From: ZC4RG17 sp036380875 | GTDB lineage: Bacteria > Actinomycetota > Acidimicrobiia > Spongiisociales > ZC4RG35 | Length of the DNA: 64,000 nucleotides | Reading direction: 5' to 3' | Assembly (NCBI GenBank): GCA_036380875.1 | Contig: DASVDX010000086.1 | Location: forward strand, 62,001-126,000 | Part shown: positions 1 to 7,676 of the stretch, piece after piece | How positions within the stretch are numbered: position 1 is the stretch's first letter | Layout: every line of letters starts with the position of its first letter | Notes under the pieces: generated by a model | The model's input: the letters and a program-made list of their open reading frames with translations, nothing else | Told to the model about the DNA's origin: nothing | Database searches by the model: none | Position numbers and translations under genes: made by a program

Positions 1-909
1 GACGTCTCCGGGCGACACGCGGCCCTCTTCCAGCGCTTCGGTGAGAGCGACAGCGATCGTCGCCGCCGAGGTGTTGCCGTAGGACCCGATGTTGACGAAG
101 ACCTTGGAGTCGGGCAGTCCGAGGCGCTTGGCTGCGGCGTCGATGATCCGTACGTTCGCCTGGTGGGGGATGAAGAGGTCGACGTCTTCCAATTGCAGCC
201 CGGCGCCTTGGATGGTGCGGACGGCGGCCTCGCTCATGGTCGTGACGGCGCGACGAAACACCTCGGGACCGTTCATGCGGATGCCGCCCTCTTCGGGGCG
301 GACCGGCCCGGGGTCGCCGGCGTTGCCGTCCCTGGGGACACGGAGGATGTCCCACACCGAGCCGTCCATCCCCAGCTCGGAGTTGAGGAGGCCCACGGGC
401 TCTTCGGTGGCCTCGAGGACGATCGCTCCGGCGGCGTCGCCGAACAGGACGGCGGTCGAGCGGTCGGTGAAGTCGAGGTGGTAGTGGAGCTTCTCGGCGC
501 CGACCACGAGCACCGTGTTGTGGGTGCCGGCCCGGATCATGTTGGAGGCGACGACGAGGGCGTAGATGAAGCCCGAACAGGCGGCGTTGATGTCGAAGGC
601 GGCGGCGTTGTAGGCCCCGAGCTTGTCCTGCAGGATCGAGGAGGTGGAGGGGATGATCGAGTCGCCGGTACAGGTGGCGAGGACGATCAGGTCCACGTCG
701 GTGGGTTCCTTGCCGGCGGCAGCGAGGGCGCGGCGGCTCGCCACCTCCGCCATGTCCGATACCTCGACATGCGAGATCCGGCGTTCCTTGATCCCGGTGC
801 GAGTGGTGATCCACTCGTCACTCGTGTCGGTCAGTTTCTCCAGGTCGTGGTTGGACAGAACCGCGGGCGGCAGGCACTTGCCCCAACCGGTGATTTCGGC
901 ATTCGGCAC
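1..909 (-). CDS. fabH: Beta-ketoacyl-ACP synthase III (FabH), C-terminus beyond window
   Basis: FabH condenses an acyl-CoA primer with malonyl-ACP in the cytosol to start type II fatty-acid synthesis. The frame is open for 303 codons from a GTG at 909 to the window edge; about 25-30 C-terminal residues are missing compared with the usual length of about 330. The start follows a strong GGAGGTGA ribosome site. The catalytic triad is visible: Cys about 111 in DINAACSGF, His about 249 in IPHQAN and Asn about 279 in IGSYGNTSAA. It lies 16 bases downstream of fabD on the same strand, so the two are almost certainly cotranscribed. The Cys-His-Asn set separates it from KAS I/II enzymes, which use Cys-His-His. 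Confidence 0.95.
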   Translation of the reverse strand, partial: MPNAEITGWGKCLPPAVLSNHDLEKLTDTSDEWITTRTGIKERRISHVEVSDMAEVASRRALAAAGKEPTDVDLIVLATCTGDSIIPSTSSILQDKLGAYNAAAFDINAACSGFIYALVVASNMIRAGTHNTVLVVGAEKLHYHLDFTDRSTAVLFGDAAGAIVLEATEEPVGLLNSELGMDGSVWDILRVPRDGNAGDPGPVRPEEGGIRMNGPEVFRRAVTTMSEAAVRTIQGAGLQLEDVDLFIPHQANVRIIDAAAKRLGLPDSKVFVNIGSYGNTSAATIAVALTEALEEGRVSPGDV

Positions 910-925
910 GTTCACCTCCTCGGGC

Positions 926-1882
926 TCAACTGATGCTACCCAGGGCGTCGGTCGCAACCCCGACATCGTCGAGCGACGACACGGCGATCACGTTGGAGCC
1001 CCGCACTGTGCGGCGTGCCAGGCCTGCGGTCACGTCCCCTGGGCCCACGTGGACGAAGGTGTCGATGCCCGATGCGGCCATCTTCTCGAGTGTTTCCGAG
1101 AACCGGACCGGCGAAACGACCTGGTCGACGAGGGTCGGGACGAGATCTTCGCTCGTGACGGGACCTGCCGTCACGTTGGAGTAGACCGGGAAGCGTCCCT
1201 CTGAGATCTCGACACCTTCGAAGGACGCCGCCAGCCTGTCCGAGGCGGACTGCATGAAGGGGGAATGGAAGGCGCCGGCGACCGCCAGTCCGACCACTCG
1301 GCGCAGCCCGAGCGCGGATGCCTTTTCCTCCAGCCATTCGATGTCGTCGACACCTCCGGCGACGACCACCTGACCGGGAGCGTTGATGTTGGCCACCCAC
1401 AGGCTCCCGCCTTCCGACCGGCGCACGGAGCAGGCGGCTTCCACGACTTCCAGGTCGGCCCCGATCACCGCCGCCATCGACGACGGGTTGGCATCGGAAG
1501 CGTCGGCCATCGCCCGTCCTCGCTCGGCGACGACGGCGAGTGCGTCCGAATACGAGAAGACTCCGGCGGCAGCCAATGCCGTGTACTCCCCCAGCGAATG
1601 CCCGGCGGCGGCGACCGGAGGAGGAACGTGAGCCGAAAGCTCCTCCCAGAGGGCGTACGAGAGTGCGAACAGCGCCGGCTGGGCGTGTTCGGTGCGGGTC
1701 AGCCGCTCCTCGGGCCCTTGGAGACAGACCTCACGGAGTGAGAAGCCGAGCACCTCGTCGGCGGCATCTCCCAGGAGGTCCGGGCGCGCCTCGAAGAGGT
1801 CGGCACCCATGCCCACGAACTGACTCCCCTGGCCGGGGAACAAAACGGCATAACCCATCGGATTGCTTGGACTCGGAGGCAC
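926..1882 (-). CDS. fabD: Malonyl-CoA:ACP transacylase (FabD)
   Basis: FabD moves malonyl groups from CoA to acyl carrier protein, supplying extender units to FabH and the elongating synthases. The 318-residue product has the N-terminal FPGQGSQ motif, the nucleophile elbow GHSLGEY with Ser about 96, and the catalytic His in GAFHSPFM about residue 206, all in the expected order and at normal family length. I chose the GTG at 1882 because a TAACCT box sits exactly six bases upstream, which fits a leaderless transcript. The ATG at 1858, nine codons in, is the alternative and matches where many homologues begin. It is the first gene of fabD-fabH. Confidence 0.95.
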   Translation of the reverse strand: MPPSPSNPMGYAVLFPGQGSQFVGMGADLFEARPDLLGDAADEVLGFSLREVCLQGPEERLTRTEHAQPALFALSYALWEELSAHVPPPVAAAGHSLGEYTALAAAGVFSYSDALAVVAERGRAMADASDANPSSMAAVIGADLEVVEAACSVRRSEGGSLWVANINAPGQVVVAGGVDDIEWLEEKASALGLRRVVGLAVAGAFHSPFMQSASDRLAASFEGVEISEGRFPVYSNVTAGPVTSEDLVPTLVDQVVSPVRFSETLEKMAASGIDTFVHVGPGDVTAGLARRTVRGSNVIAVSSLDDVGVATDALGSIS

Positions 1883-1894
1883 CGGCGGAGGTTA
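1883..1894 (-). promoter_or_regulatory. Leaderless -10 element for fabD
   Basis: TAACCT (1894 to 1889) is followed by six bases and then the GTG start of fabD. This spacing places the transcription start on the G of the start codon. It matches the TANNNT-N6-start pattern seen before many other genes in this window. Confidence 0.6.
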
Positions 1895-2010
1895 CCTGGC
1901 GCCGTTCCGACCGATATCTCGTCGCTCGTGCGTCGAAGATCGCTGATCATCGAGCCAGTTCGTTCTTCGGCCACCGTCGTCCTCTGAGCATTCTTGTCCC
2001 AGCCGCGTTG

Positions 2011-2022
2011 TACGGTCGAGGC
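2011..2022 (+). promoter_or_regulatory. Leaderless -10 element for the DUF222/HNH gene
   Basis: TACGGT at 2011-2016 is followed by six bases and the ATG at 2023. There is no convincing ribosome binding site, so initiation on a leaderless mRNA is likely. The long upstream extension of this frame would run antisense through fabD and is not needed. Confidence 0.55.
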
Positions 2023-3327
2023 ATGTTGGGGGAACGACGAGGAAGCACCCGACAGGTGCTCCCCGAGGGGATCGAGGATCAGGCACCCAGCACCGAGCTC
2101 GCCGTCCTCGTCGAATCCATCGACGACACCGATCTGAACGGCTACGAGCTCGTCCTCTATATCCAGGCGATTTGGAGGCTGTTGGCCCACTTCCAGGCCA
2201 AGGCCTATCACGCCATCGTCGAGCTCGCCCACACCCCACCCTGCGACCCCGACGATCCACCAGACCGCACTGAGGTACCCGACGAGTTCATCCCCGACGA
2301 ATTGTCGGCTGCGCTCCGCCTGACGAACAAGGCATCCCACATGCACCTCGGCCTGGCCTTCGCCCTGGCACGTCTGCCGGCGGTCTGGGAAGCATTGCAC
2401 TCGGGGCGCATCGATATCGCCCGGGCCAAGGTCATCTGTGAGGAGACGACCGAACTCGATGTCGAAGCCGCCCGGAAGATCGTCTACTGGATCCTCGATC
2501 GAGCACCCGAACTGACGACCGGTCAGCTCGGGCGAACGCTCCGCAAGCGAATCATGTCCGAGTATCCGGATGCAGCGCGCAAGAGGTACAGGCGGGGTGT
2601 GGAGGACCGCAAGGTGGAAGCTCGCTCCAACCCCGATGGCACCGCGGACCTCCTTGGCCGCCAGCTGCCGGTTGAGCGGGTGGGCGGCATCATGAACCGC
2701 ATCGACGACATCGCCCGGAGGCTCAAACGACAGGGCGACCCGCGCCCGGTCGACCAGATCCGCGCCGACATCTACTGCGACTTGCTCGAAGGTCGGAACC
2801 TCCCCGCCGTCCGACGCGGCGGCGGAGGCGTCAAGATCAGCGTCGACTTGGAGACCCTCATCGGCTTGGCCGACGACCCCGGAGAGGTGGACGGTTGGGG
2901 CCCGGTGGTGGCCGACCTCGCTCGTTACGTCGCCCGCCAGAACACCAACGGCACTTGGGAGTTCGAGATCACCGACCCCGACACCGGTCTCCCCCTCGTC
3001 ACCGGCACCACGCGGCGGCGACCCACCGCCGAACAACGCCGCTACATCGAGGCCCGAGATCGAACCTGCGTGTGGCCGACTTGCCCCGTCCCGGCGCACC
3101 GATGTCATATCGACCACACCCGCGACCACCATCTGGGCGGGCCGACGCACACTCGCAACCTCGACCCGTTGTGCCCCCATCACCATCTCGGGTCGAAGCA
3201 CCGGGCCGGTTGGAAGCTCGAGCAGCCCGCACCGGGAATGTTCGTGTGGACCAGCCCGAGGGGCCACCGGTACGTGGTCCGGTCACCGCCCGGGGTAGTG
3301 GCCCCTTCCCGGGGCGTTCGTACCTAG
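2023..3327 (+). CDS. 13E12 / DUF222-family protein with C-terminal HNH endonuclease domain
   Basis: This 434-residue protein belongs to the DUF222 (13E12 repeat) family that is expanded in actinobacterial genomes. The first 300 residues or so are the helical DUF222 region. The C-terminal part carries the HNH signature: two cysteines in RTCVWPTCPVPAH, then CHIDHTRDH and LDPLCPHHH, giving a His/Cys metal site with the catalytic HNH histidines. The family often sits in mobile or repetitive contexts and its substrate is not known. Nothing around it looks like an intron, transposon end or toxin partner. It is monocistronic, and its stop overlaps the stop of the convergent hydrolase gene by four bases. 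The start at 2023 is set by the leaderless -10 box. Confidence 0.85.
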   Translation: MLGERRGSTRQVLPEGIEDQAPSTELAVLVESIDDTDLNGYELVLYIQAIWRLLAHFQAKAYHAIVELAHTPPCDPDDPPDRTEVPDEFIPDELSAALRLTNKASHMHLGLAFALARLPAVWEALHSGRIDIARAKVICEETTELDVEAARKIVYWILDRAPELTTGQLGRTLRKRIMSEYPDAARKRYRRGVEDRKVEARSNPDGTADLLGRQLPVERVGGIMNRIDDIARRLKRQGDPRPVDQIRADIYCDLLEGRNLPAVRRGGGGVKISVDLETLIGLADDPGEVDGWGPVVADLARYVARQNTNGTWEFEITDPDTGLPLVTGTTRRRPTAEQRRYIEARDRTCVWPTCPVPAHRCHIDHTRDHHLGGPTHTRNLDPLCPHHHLGSKHRAGWKLEQPAPGMFVWTSPRGHRYVVRSPPGVVAPSRGVRT

Positions 3328-3875
3328 AAGACGTCCGCCGCTTCGACGACCTCGGCGTTGTAGAACGTCGTGAGATAGGAAAGCGCCTCGCGCTGGAACC
3401 GGTCGTATTCACCGTCGGTCAGCGGTTCGAACACGCAGGTGCCGTCCGAGACCACCGCCAATTCGATCCCCCGGCGAAAGGCGTCGTAGCTCGTGTGACG
3501 GCAACAGCAATTCGTGTGTTGACCGACGATCACCATCCGCTCGATCTGCTGGACACGGCACGTGGCATCCAGGTCGGTGTCGGTGAACGCCGAGTAGAAC
3601 CGCTTGGGTACGACGATGTCGCCTTCCGCCGGTGCCAACTCCGGGATCACCTCGGCGCCCGTCGAGCCGGCCAAAGCGTGCTCACCGAACACGGCGAACT
3701 CGAGGTCGTTGGGCTGGTGGGCGTCGTTGGCGTAGACGACGACCCAGTCGTCCCGGGTACGGGCTTCTTCGACGAGATGGGCGATCGGGTCGATGATCTC
3801 CTTGGCGGCCGGATTGGCCAGGGTCCCGTCGACGAAGTCGTTGAGCATGTCGAGGATCACGAGTGCCGTCTTCAT
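3324..3875 (-). CDS. Isochorismatase-family cysteine hydrolase
   Basis: The 183-residue protein has the isochorismatase/nicotinamidase fold. The catalytic Asp lies in LVILDMLNDF, the Lys in VVPKRFYSAF, and the nucleophilic Cys in the run TNCCCRHTSYDAF, followed by the usual ELAVVSDG segment. Family members hydrolyse amides such as nicotinamide or N-carbamoyl compounds, or isochorismate; the metal-ligand pattern is not clear enough to call nicotinamidase specifically. The start at 3875 follows GGAGGAAG at good spacing, so the 20-residue upstream extension is discarded. Three adjacent cysteines at the active site are slightly unusual. It is 79 bases downstream of the threonine aldolase start region on the same strand. 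Confidence 0.85.
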   Translation of the reverse strand: MKTALVILDMLNDFVDGTLANPAAKEIIDPIAHLVEEARTRDDWVVVYANDAHQPNDLEFAVFGEHALAGSTGAEVIPELAPAEGDIVVPKRFYSAFTDTDLDATCRVQQIERMVIVGQHTNCCCRHTSYDAFRRGIELAVVSDGTCVFEPLTDGEYDRFQREALSYLTTFYNAEVVEAADVF

Positions 3876-3954
3876 CGGCTTCCTCCAGTAGTGGGCATCC
3901 GAGGCCATTGTCGTCGCTGGCCGGGGACTGCGCACAGGGACCGATGAAAAACGG

Positions 3955-4989
3955 TCAGTCCTGCGAGATCCCCGCCACGAGACGATCGACGTCCGCTCTG
4001 TCTACGTCGCGATGGGTGACGAGGCGCCACCACCCCGCCGCCGGAGCCCCGGTGATCACCCCGTTGTTCCCGAGCCGCTCCCGTATCGCCCCGATGGAGT
4101 CGGGCAGACCGGCCACGTCGACCCGCACCATGTTCGTCTCGACGGTCGTGGGGTCGACCGCTTCGGGCCAGCGTTCCGCCAACTGCTCGGCGAGATAGCG
4201 GGCGAGCTCGTGATCCTCGGCCAGCCGCTCCCGGTCCCGCAGGGCGATCCGGGCGGCGGCGGCGATGACTCCCACCTGCCGCATGCCACCCCCGAGGCGC
4301 TTGCGGAGGTACCGGACCTCGTCCATGAGGTCGGCGGGTCCGCAGACGATCGACCCGATGGGAGCACCGAGACCCTTCGAGAAGCAGAACTGGATGGTGT
4401 CGGCCGTCGCCGCGAACTCGGCGGCCTTCGTGCCGGTGGCCGCTTCGGCGTTGAAGATGCGGGCACCGTCGATGTGGACCCGCAGGCCGCGTTCCCGGGC
4501 TCTCGCCGACGTCTCGGCCATCACCTCGAGAGGGATGACTCTCCCGCCGGACAGGTTGTGGGTGTTCTCCCAGGCGAGGAGCGAAACCCGGGGGAACATC
4601 GAACCGGCGAGCTCCATCACTGTGTCGACCTGCTCAGGGGTGATCTGGCCGCCGTCGGTCGAAACGGTGCGCCAGCCGATGCCGGCGTGGGCTGGGCCCC
4701 AGCCTCTTTCGACGTTGCGGATGTGGGCGAACTCGTCGACCAGTACCTCCTCACCGGGACGCGTCTGGGCCATCACTGCGAGTTGGTTGCCCATCGTGCC
4801 GGTGGGGACGAAGACCGCCGCCTCTTTTCCGACCACCGAAGCGGCATCTTCCTCCAAGGCGTTGGCGGTCGGGTCGTCGGCGTACACGTCGTCGCCGACT
4901 GCCGCCTCGGCCATGGCCCGGCGCATGTCCTCGGTCGGGCGTGTGACCGTGTCGGACCGGAAGTCGGCGGTGCCGTCAGAGAACGCCAT
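3955..4989 (-). CDS. ltaE: Low-specificity L-threonine aldolase
   Basis: This PLP-dependent enzyme of fold type I cleaves L-threonine or L-allo-threonine to glycine and acetaldehyde. The 344 residues include the N-terminal FRSDTVTRPT motif, an ENTHN segment, HIDGARIFN that binds the cofactor, and the PLP lysine about residue 205 in FCFSKGLGAPIGS, all typical of the family and at typical length. It starts nine bases after the stop of the alanine aminotransferase gene, so the two PLP enzymes probably form one transcript. Ribosome-site quality before the ATG is poor, which fits translational coupling. Confidence 0.93.
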   Translation of the reverse strand: MAFSDGTADFRSDTVTRPTEDMRRAMAEAAVGDDVYADDPTANALEEDAASVVGKEAAVFVPTGTMGNQLAVMAQTRPGEEVLVDEFAHIRNVERGWGPAHAGIGWRTVSTDGGQITPEQVDTVMELAGSMFPRVSLLAWENTHNLSGGRVIPLEVMAETSARARERGLRVHIDGARIFNAEAATGTKAAEFAATADTIQFCFSKGLGAPIGSIVCGPADLMDEVRYLRKRLGGGMRQVGVIAAAARIALRDRERLAEDHELARYLAEQLAERWPEAVDPTTVETNMVRVDVAGLPDSIGAIRERLGNNGVITGAPAAGWWRLVTHRDVDRADVDRLVAGISQD

Positions 4990-4998
4990 GAGCGGCGA

Positions 4999-6171
4999 TC
5001 AGAGCCCTTGCAGGGCCCGGCGGAGGGAGCGGCAGGCCTGTCCGATCCGGTGCTCGTTCTCGACGAGGGCGAAGCGCACGAACCCCTCCCCTGCGTCGCC
5101 GAAGCCGATACCCGGCGAGACCGCCACCTTGGCGTGTTCTAGGAGATGGAAGGAGAACTCGAGGGAGCCCATGTGGACGTAGGGGTCGGGGATCGGCGCC
5201 CACACGAACATCGTGCCCTTGGGCGGCTCCACCTTCCAGCCGGCCCGATCGAGGCCTTCCATCAGGGCGTCGCGTCGACGGCGGTAGATCTCGTTGACTT
5301 CTGTGACGTATTCGTCCTCTTCGTTGAGGGCGATGATCGAGGCGATCTGGATCGGCTGGAACGTGCCGTAGTCGAGGTAGGACTTGAGCTTTCCCAACGC
5401 GGCTACCGCTTCGGGGTTCCCGACGACGAACCCAACACGCCAGCCCGCCATCGAGTGGCCCTTGGTGAGCGTGTAGAGCTCGACGGCGACCTCCTTCGCC
5501 CCCGGCACCTCGAGGATCGACGGGGGCACGTACCCATCGAACGCCACGTCGGCATAGGCGAAGTCGTGAACCAGGAACACCCCGTTGTCGTGGGCGAAAG
5601 ACACCAGTCGCTCGAAGAACGGCAGGTCGACGCAGATCGTCGTCGGGTTGTGCGGGAAGGAGATGATGATCACCCGCGGTTTCGGCCACGAGTCCCGGAA
5701 GACCTTCTCGAGCAACTCGAAGTAGTCCTCTTCGGGCGTGACCGGCACCTTGCGGATCTCGGCCCCGGCCAGCACCGGCGCATAGATGTGGATCGGATAC
5801 GAGGGGTCGGGGACGATGGCGGCGTCCCCCGGCTGCACCAGCGTCCACATCAGGTGCGCCAAACCTTCCTTCGCTCCGATGGTGTTGATGACCTCGGTGT
5901 CCGGGTCGAGCTCCACCCCGAACCGACGGGCGTACCGGTCGGCTACCGCCTTGCGCAGGTTGGGCAGCCCGCGGGAGGCCGAATAGCGATGGTTGCGGGG
6001 GTTTCGGGCGGCTTCCACGAGCTTCTCCACCACCTTCGGCGGGCTCGGGATGTCGGGGTTGCCGAAACCCAAGTCGACGATGTCGTCACCCGACCGGCGA
6101 GCGGCGAGCTTCCGTTCGTTCACCAGCCCGAAGACATAGGGCGGCAGGTGCTCGATCCGGCGAAATTCCAT
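4999..6171 (-). CDS. alaC: Glutamate-pyruvate (alanine) aminotransferase, AlaC-like
   Basis: A class I/II aminotransferase of 390 residues that closely follows the AlaC layout: RRIEHLPPYVF at the N-terminus, a YSASRG substrate-loop motif, HNPTT before the cofactor Asp, and the PLP lysine about residue 237 in TLTKGHSMAGWRVGF. It should interconvert pyruvate plus glutamate with alanine plus 2-oxoglutarate. LL-diaminopimelate aminotransferases are related, but the GSLEF and SPGIGFGD segments fit AlaC better. The ATG at 6171 is preferred over the GTG at 6177 because TACTCT lies seven bases upstream. It could also supply the His or Ile pathways with transaminase activity, but that is inference. 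Confidence 0.88.
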   Translation of the reverse strand: MEFRRIEHLPPYVFGLVNERKLAARRSGDDIVDLGFGNPDIPSPPKVVEKLVEAARNPRNHRYSASRGLPNLRKAVADRYARRFGVELDPDTEVINTIGAKEGLAHLMWTLVQPGDAAIVPDPSYPIHIYAPVLAGAEIRKVPVTPEEDYFELLEKVFRDSWPKPRVIIISFPHNPTTICVDLPFFERLVSFAHDNGVFLVHDFAYADVAFDGYVPPSILEVPGAKEVAVELYTLTKGHSMAGWRVGFVVGNPEAVAALGKLKSYLDYGTFQPIQIASIIALNEEDEYVTEVNEIYRRRRDALMEGLDRAGWKVEPPKGTMFVWAPIPDPYVHMGSLEFSFHLLEHAKVAVSPGIGFGDAGEGFVRFALVENEHRIGQACRSLRRALQGL

Positions 6172-6184
6172 CTCCACCAGAGTA
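6172..6184 (-). promoter_or_regulatory. Leaderless -10 element for alaC
   Basis: TACTCT (6184 to 6179) is separated by seven bases from the ATG at 6171, close to the leaderless spacing seen elsewhere. The box lies in the 19-base gap after the YkvA gene. Confidence 0.45.
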
Positions 6185-6190
6185 GAACGC

Positions 6191-6613
6191 TCACCCAGAA
6201 AGCCGGTCGACCCACCGCTTCAACGGAGGCGGCACCAACTGGGCGGTGGCGTCGAGCACGGTCTGGACCATGTCGAGCAGGTCGGCGGGACCATCCCAAT
6301 GGCTCATCACCACTTCCTCCCCTGCCTTCCGGAGGAGGTGGTCGACGGCGAAAACGAGCAGCAGGACGTCGTCGACCTTGCCCAACCCAGGAATGAAATC
6401 GGGGATGAAGTCGACCGGCGAGACGAGATAGGCGAGCATCCCGCCTACGAGCAGCTTGGAGCGCCGTGGGACCCGCGGGTCGCGGACCAACCGGGTGAGG
6501 AGCTTCACCAGGTTGGGAATGAGGAGCACGATGTCGGCGAGAAGTGACTTGAGCTGCAGTCCCCCGCCTCCTTCGGGAGGGATGATCTCGTCGGGTCGGA
6601 TCGAATCACTCAT
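6191..6613 (-). CDS. YkvA-family (DUF1232) membrane protein
   Basis: A 140-residue protein with the DUF1232 core: RDPRVPRRSKLLVGGMLAYL followed by the diagnostic SPVDFIPDFIPGLGKVDD, which forms a membrane-associated hairpin. The molecular function of the family is not established. The N-terminus is soluble and glycine-rich; the C-terminus is an amphipathic region of about 50 residues. The start at 6613 follows GGAGGAAACC and overlaps the stop of the ROK kinase gene as ATGA. It is the last gene of a five-gene coupled operon. Confidence 0.85.
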   Translation of the reverse strand: MSDSIRPDEIIPPEGGGGLQLKSLLADIVLLIPNLVKLLTRLVRDPRVPRRSKLLVGGMLAYLVSPVDFIPDFIPGLGKVDDVLLLVFAVDHLLRKAGEEVVMSHWDGPADLLDMVQTVLDATAQLVPPPLKRWVDRLSG

Positions 6614-7488
6614 TGGGTTTCCTCCAGAGCAGCAACGGCGGCTCCGATGGCGCCTGCTTCCTGTCCCAAGGCACTGGGGACCATCTTCGCCAGGGGACGA
6701 TGCCCGGCGCCTTCCGTTACCGACAATCGACGGCGTACCGGGTCGAGGAGGAGGTCGCCGGCCCCTGCCGCCGCTCCGCCGACGACGATCACGTCGGGGT
6801 CGAGGGCCAACACCAGTGTCTCGATGCCGACGGCCAGCCACTCCCCGGCCTCGGTGATCCGGGCGATGGCTTTTTCGTCGCCACCGAGGGCGGCTTCCAC
6901 GAGGTCCTCGGCCTTGGCTTCGGGGCCGAGCAGTTCCCGGGCGTCGGCGCCGAAGCGGGTGCCGGAGACCTTCGTCTCCCAACAGCCGCGTCGGCCGCAG
7001 GCGCATTGGTCGCCGTTGGTGTCGATGGTGATGTGGCCGACCTCGCCGGCATGGCCACGGCCCCGGTACACCTGGCCGCCCAGCACTGCGCCCATGCCGA
7101 TGCCGGTGCCGAGCGTGATCATCAGCATGTGCTCGGCACCCTTCCCGGCCCCCAGCCGGTGCTCGGCGAGCGCCGCCATGTTGGCGTCGTTGTCGACCGT
7201 GACCGGGACCCCCAGCTTCTCCATGAGCGGCCGGCGGAAGTCCACGGCCGTGCCCGGCAGGTGAGGGGCCCACACGAGCTGGCCGGCCTCGTGGTCGACG
7301 AGCCCGGCCAGGCCCAGCCCGAGAGGGAGGCCGGCGCCGAGTTCGGTGGCGACGGAGGCGACGGCTCCGATGATCTCGGAGGGATCGGCAGGCGTCGGCC
7401 GCCGCGTCCGTGACACGATCTCCCGGTTGGAGTCGAGACGCACGGCCTTGACGAAAGTCCCTCCGACGTCGACCCCGACGGCGCTCAT
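6610..7488 (-). CDS. glk: ROK-family glucokinase
   Basis: The 292-residue product phosphorylates a hexose, most likely glucose, using ATP (or polyphosphate in some actinobacteria). It has the phosphate-binding DVGGTFVKA at residues 7-15, the catalytic Asp about 101 in TVDNDAN, the LGTGIG loop about 126-131, and the ROK zinc signature with His about 152 and Cys 162, 164 and 169 in CACGRRGCWE. There is no DNA-binding N-terminal domain, so it is an enzyme and not a ROK repressor. Actinobacterial homologues of the GlkA type are major glucose kinases and occur beside a small helical protein as here. Start and stop overlap the neighbours by four bases on both sides. Confidence 0.9.
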   Translation of the reverse strand: MSAVGVDVGGTFVKAVRLDSNREIVSRTRRPTPADPSEIIGAVASVATELGAGLPLGLGLAGLVDHEAGQLVWAPHLPGTAVDFRRPLMEKLGVPVTVDNDANMAALAEHRLGAGKGAEHMLMITLGTGIGMGAVLGGQVYRGRGHAGEVGHITIDTNGDQCACGRRGCWETKVSGTRFGADARELLGPEAKAEDLVEAALGGDEKAIARITEAGEWLAVGIETLVLALDPDVIVVGGAAAGAGDLLLDPVRRRLSVTEGAGHRPLAKMVPSALGQEAGAIGAAVAALEETQ

Positions 7489-7676
7489 TCGATCTCGATC
7501 CGTTCCCGGCGCGGGGCGCCGTCGTCGGCGGGCTCATCGGAGTCGTGACGCAGGTGGGAGAGTTCCTCGATCACTGCTTCGAGGGCCCTGACGCTCTCGA
7601 TGCCGGCCTTGAGCAGGTGGATCATCGCCCGCTGGGCAGCGCGCTTCAGGGCTTCGACGGTTTCGGCATCGGTCAT
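7485..7676 (-). CDS. Small helical protein between ArsA-like ATPase and glucokinase
   Basis: A 63-residue protein with no named domain that I recognise. Residues 1-42 form a predicted amphipathic helix (EALKRAAQRAMIHLLKAGIE), followed by a charged, Asp/Arg-rich tail. The gene overlaps the ArsA-like gene upstream and the kinase gene downstream by four bases each, which strongly supports that it is translated. Small proteins at this position also occur beside ROK glucokinase genes of other actinobacteria, so a regulatory or adaptor role in the operon is plausible but unproven. Confidence 0.7.
   Translation of the reverse strand: MTDAETVEALKRAAQRAMIHLLKAGIESVRALEAVIEELSHLRHDSDEPADDGAPRRERIEIE

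Noticed and set aside
1540..2022. Upstream 161-codon extension of the DUF222 gene
   Set aside because: It runs antisense to fabD and its composition is a shadow; the leaderless box fixes the start at 2023.
2023..3327. DUF222/HNH protein as part of a homing element or transposon
   Set aside because: No terminal repeats, intron boundaries or integrase lie nearby, and the flanking genes are intact housekeeping genes.
3900..3960. Short inverted repeat (GACCG/CGGTC) between the hydrolase and threonine aldolase genes
   Set aside because: The stem is five bp without a U-run, which is too weak to call a terminator.
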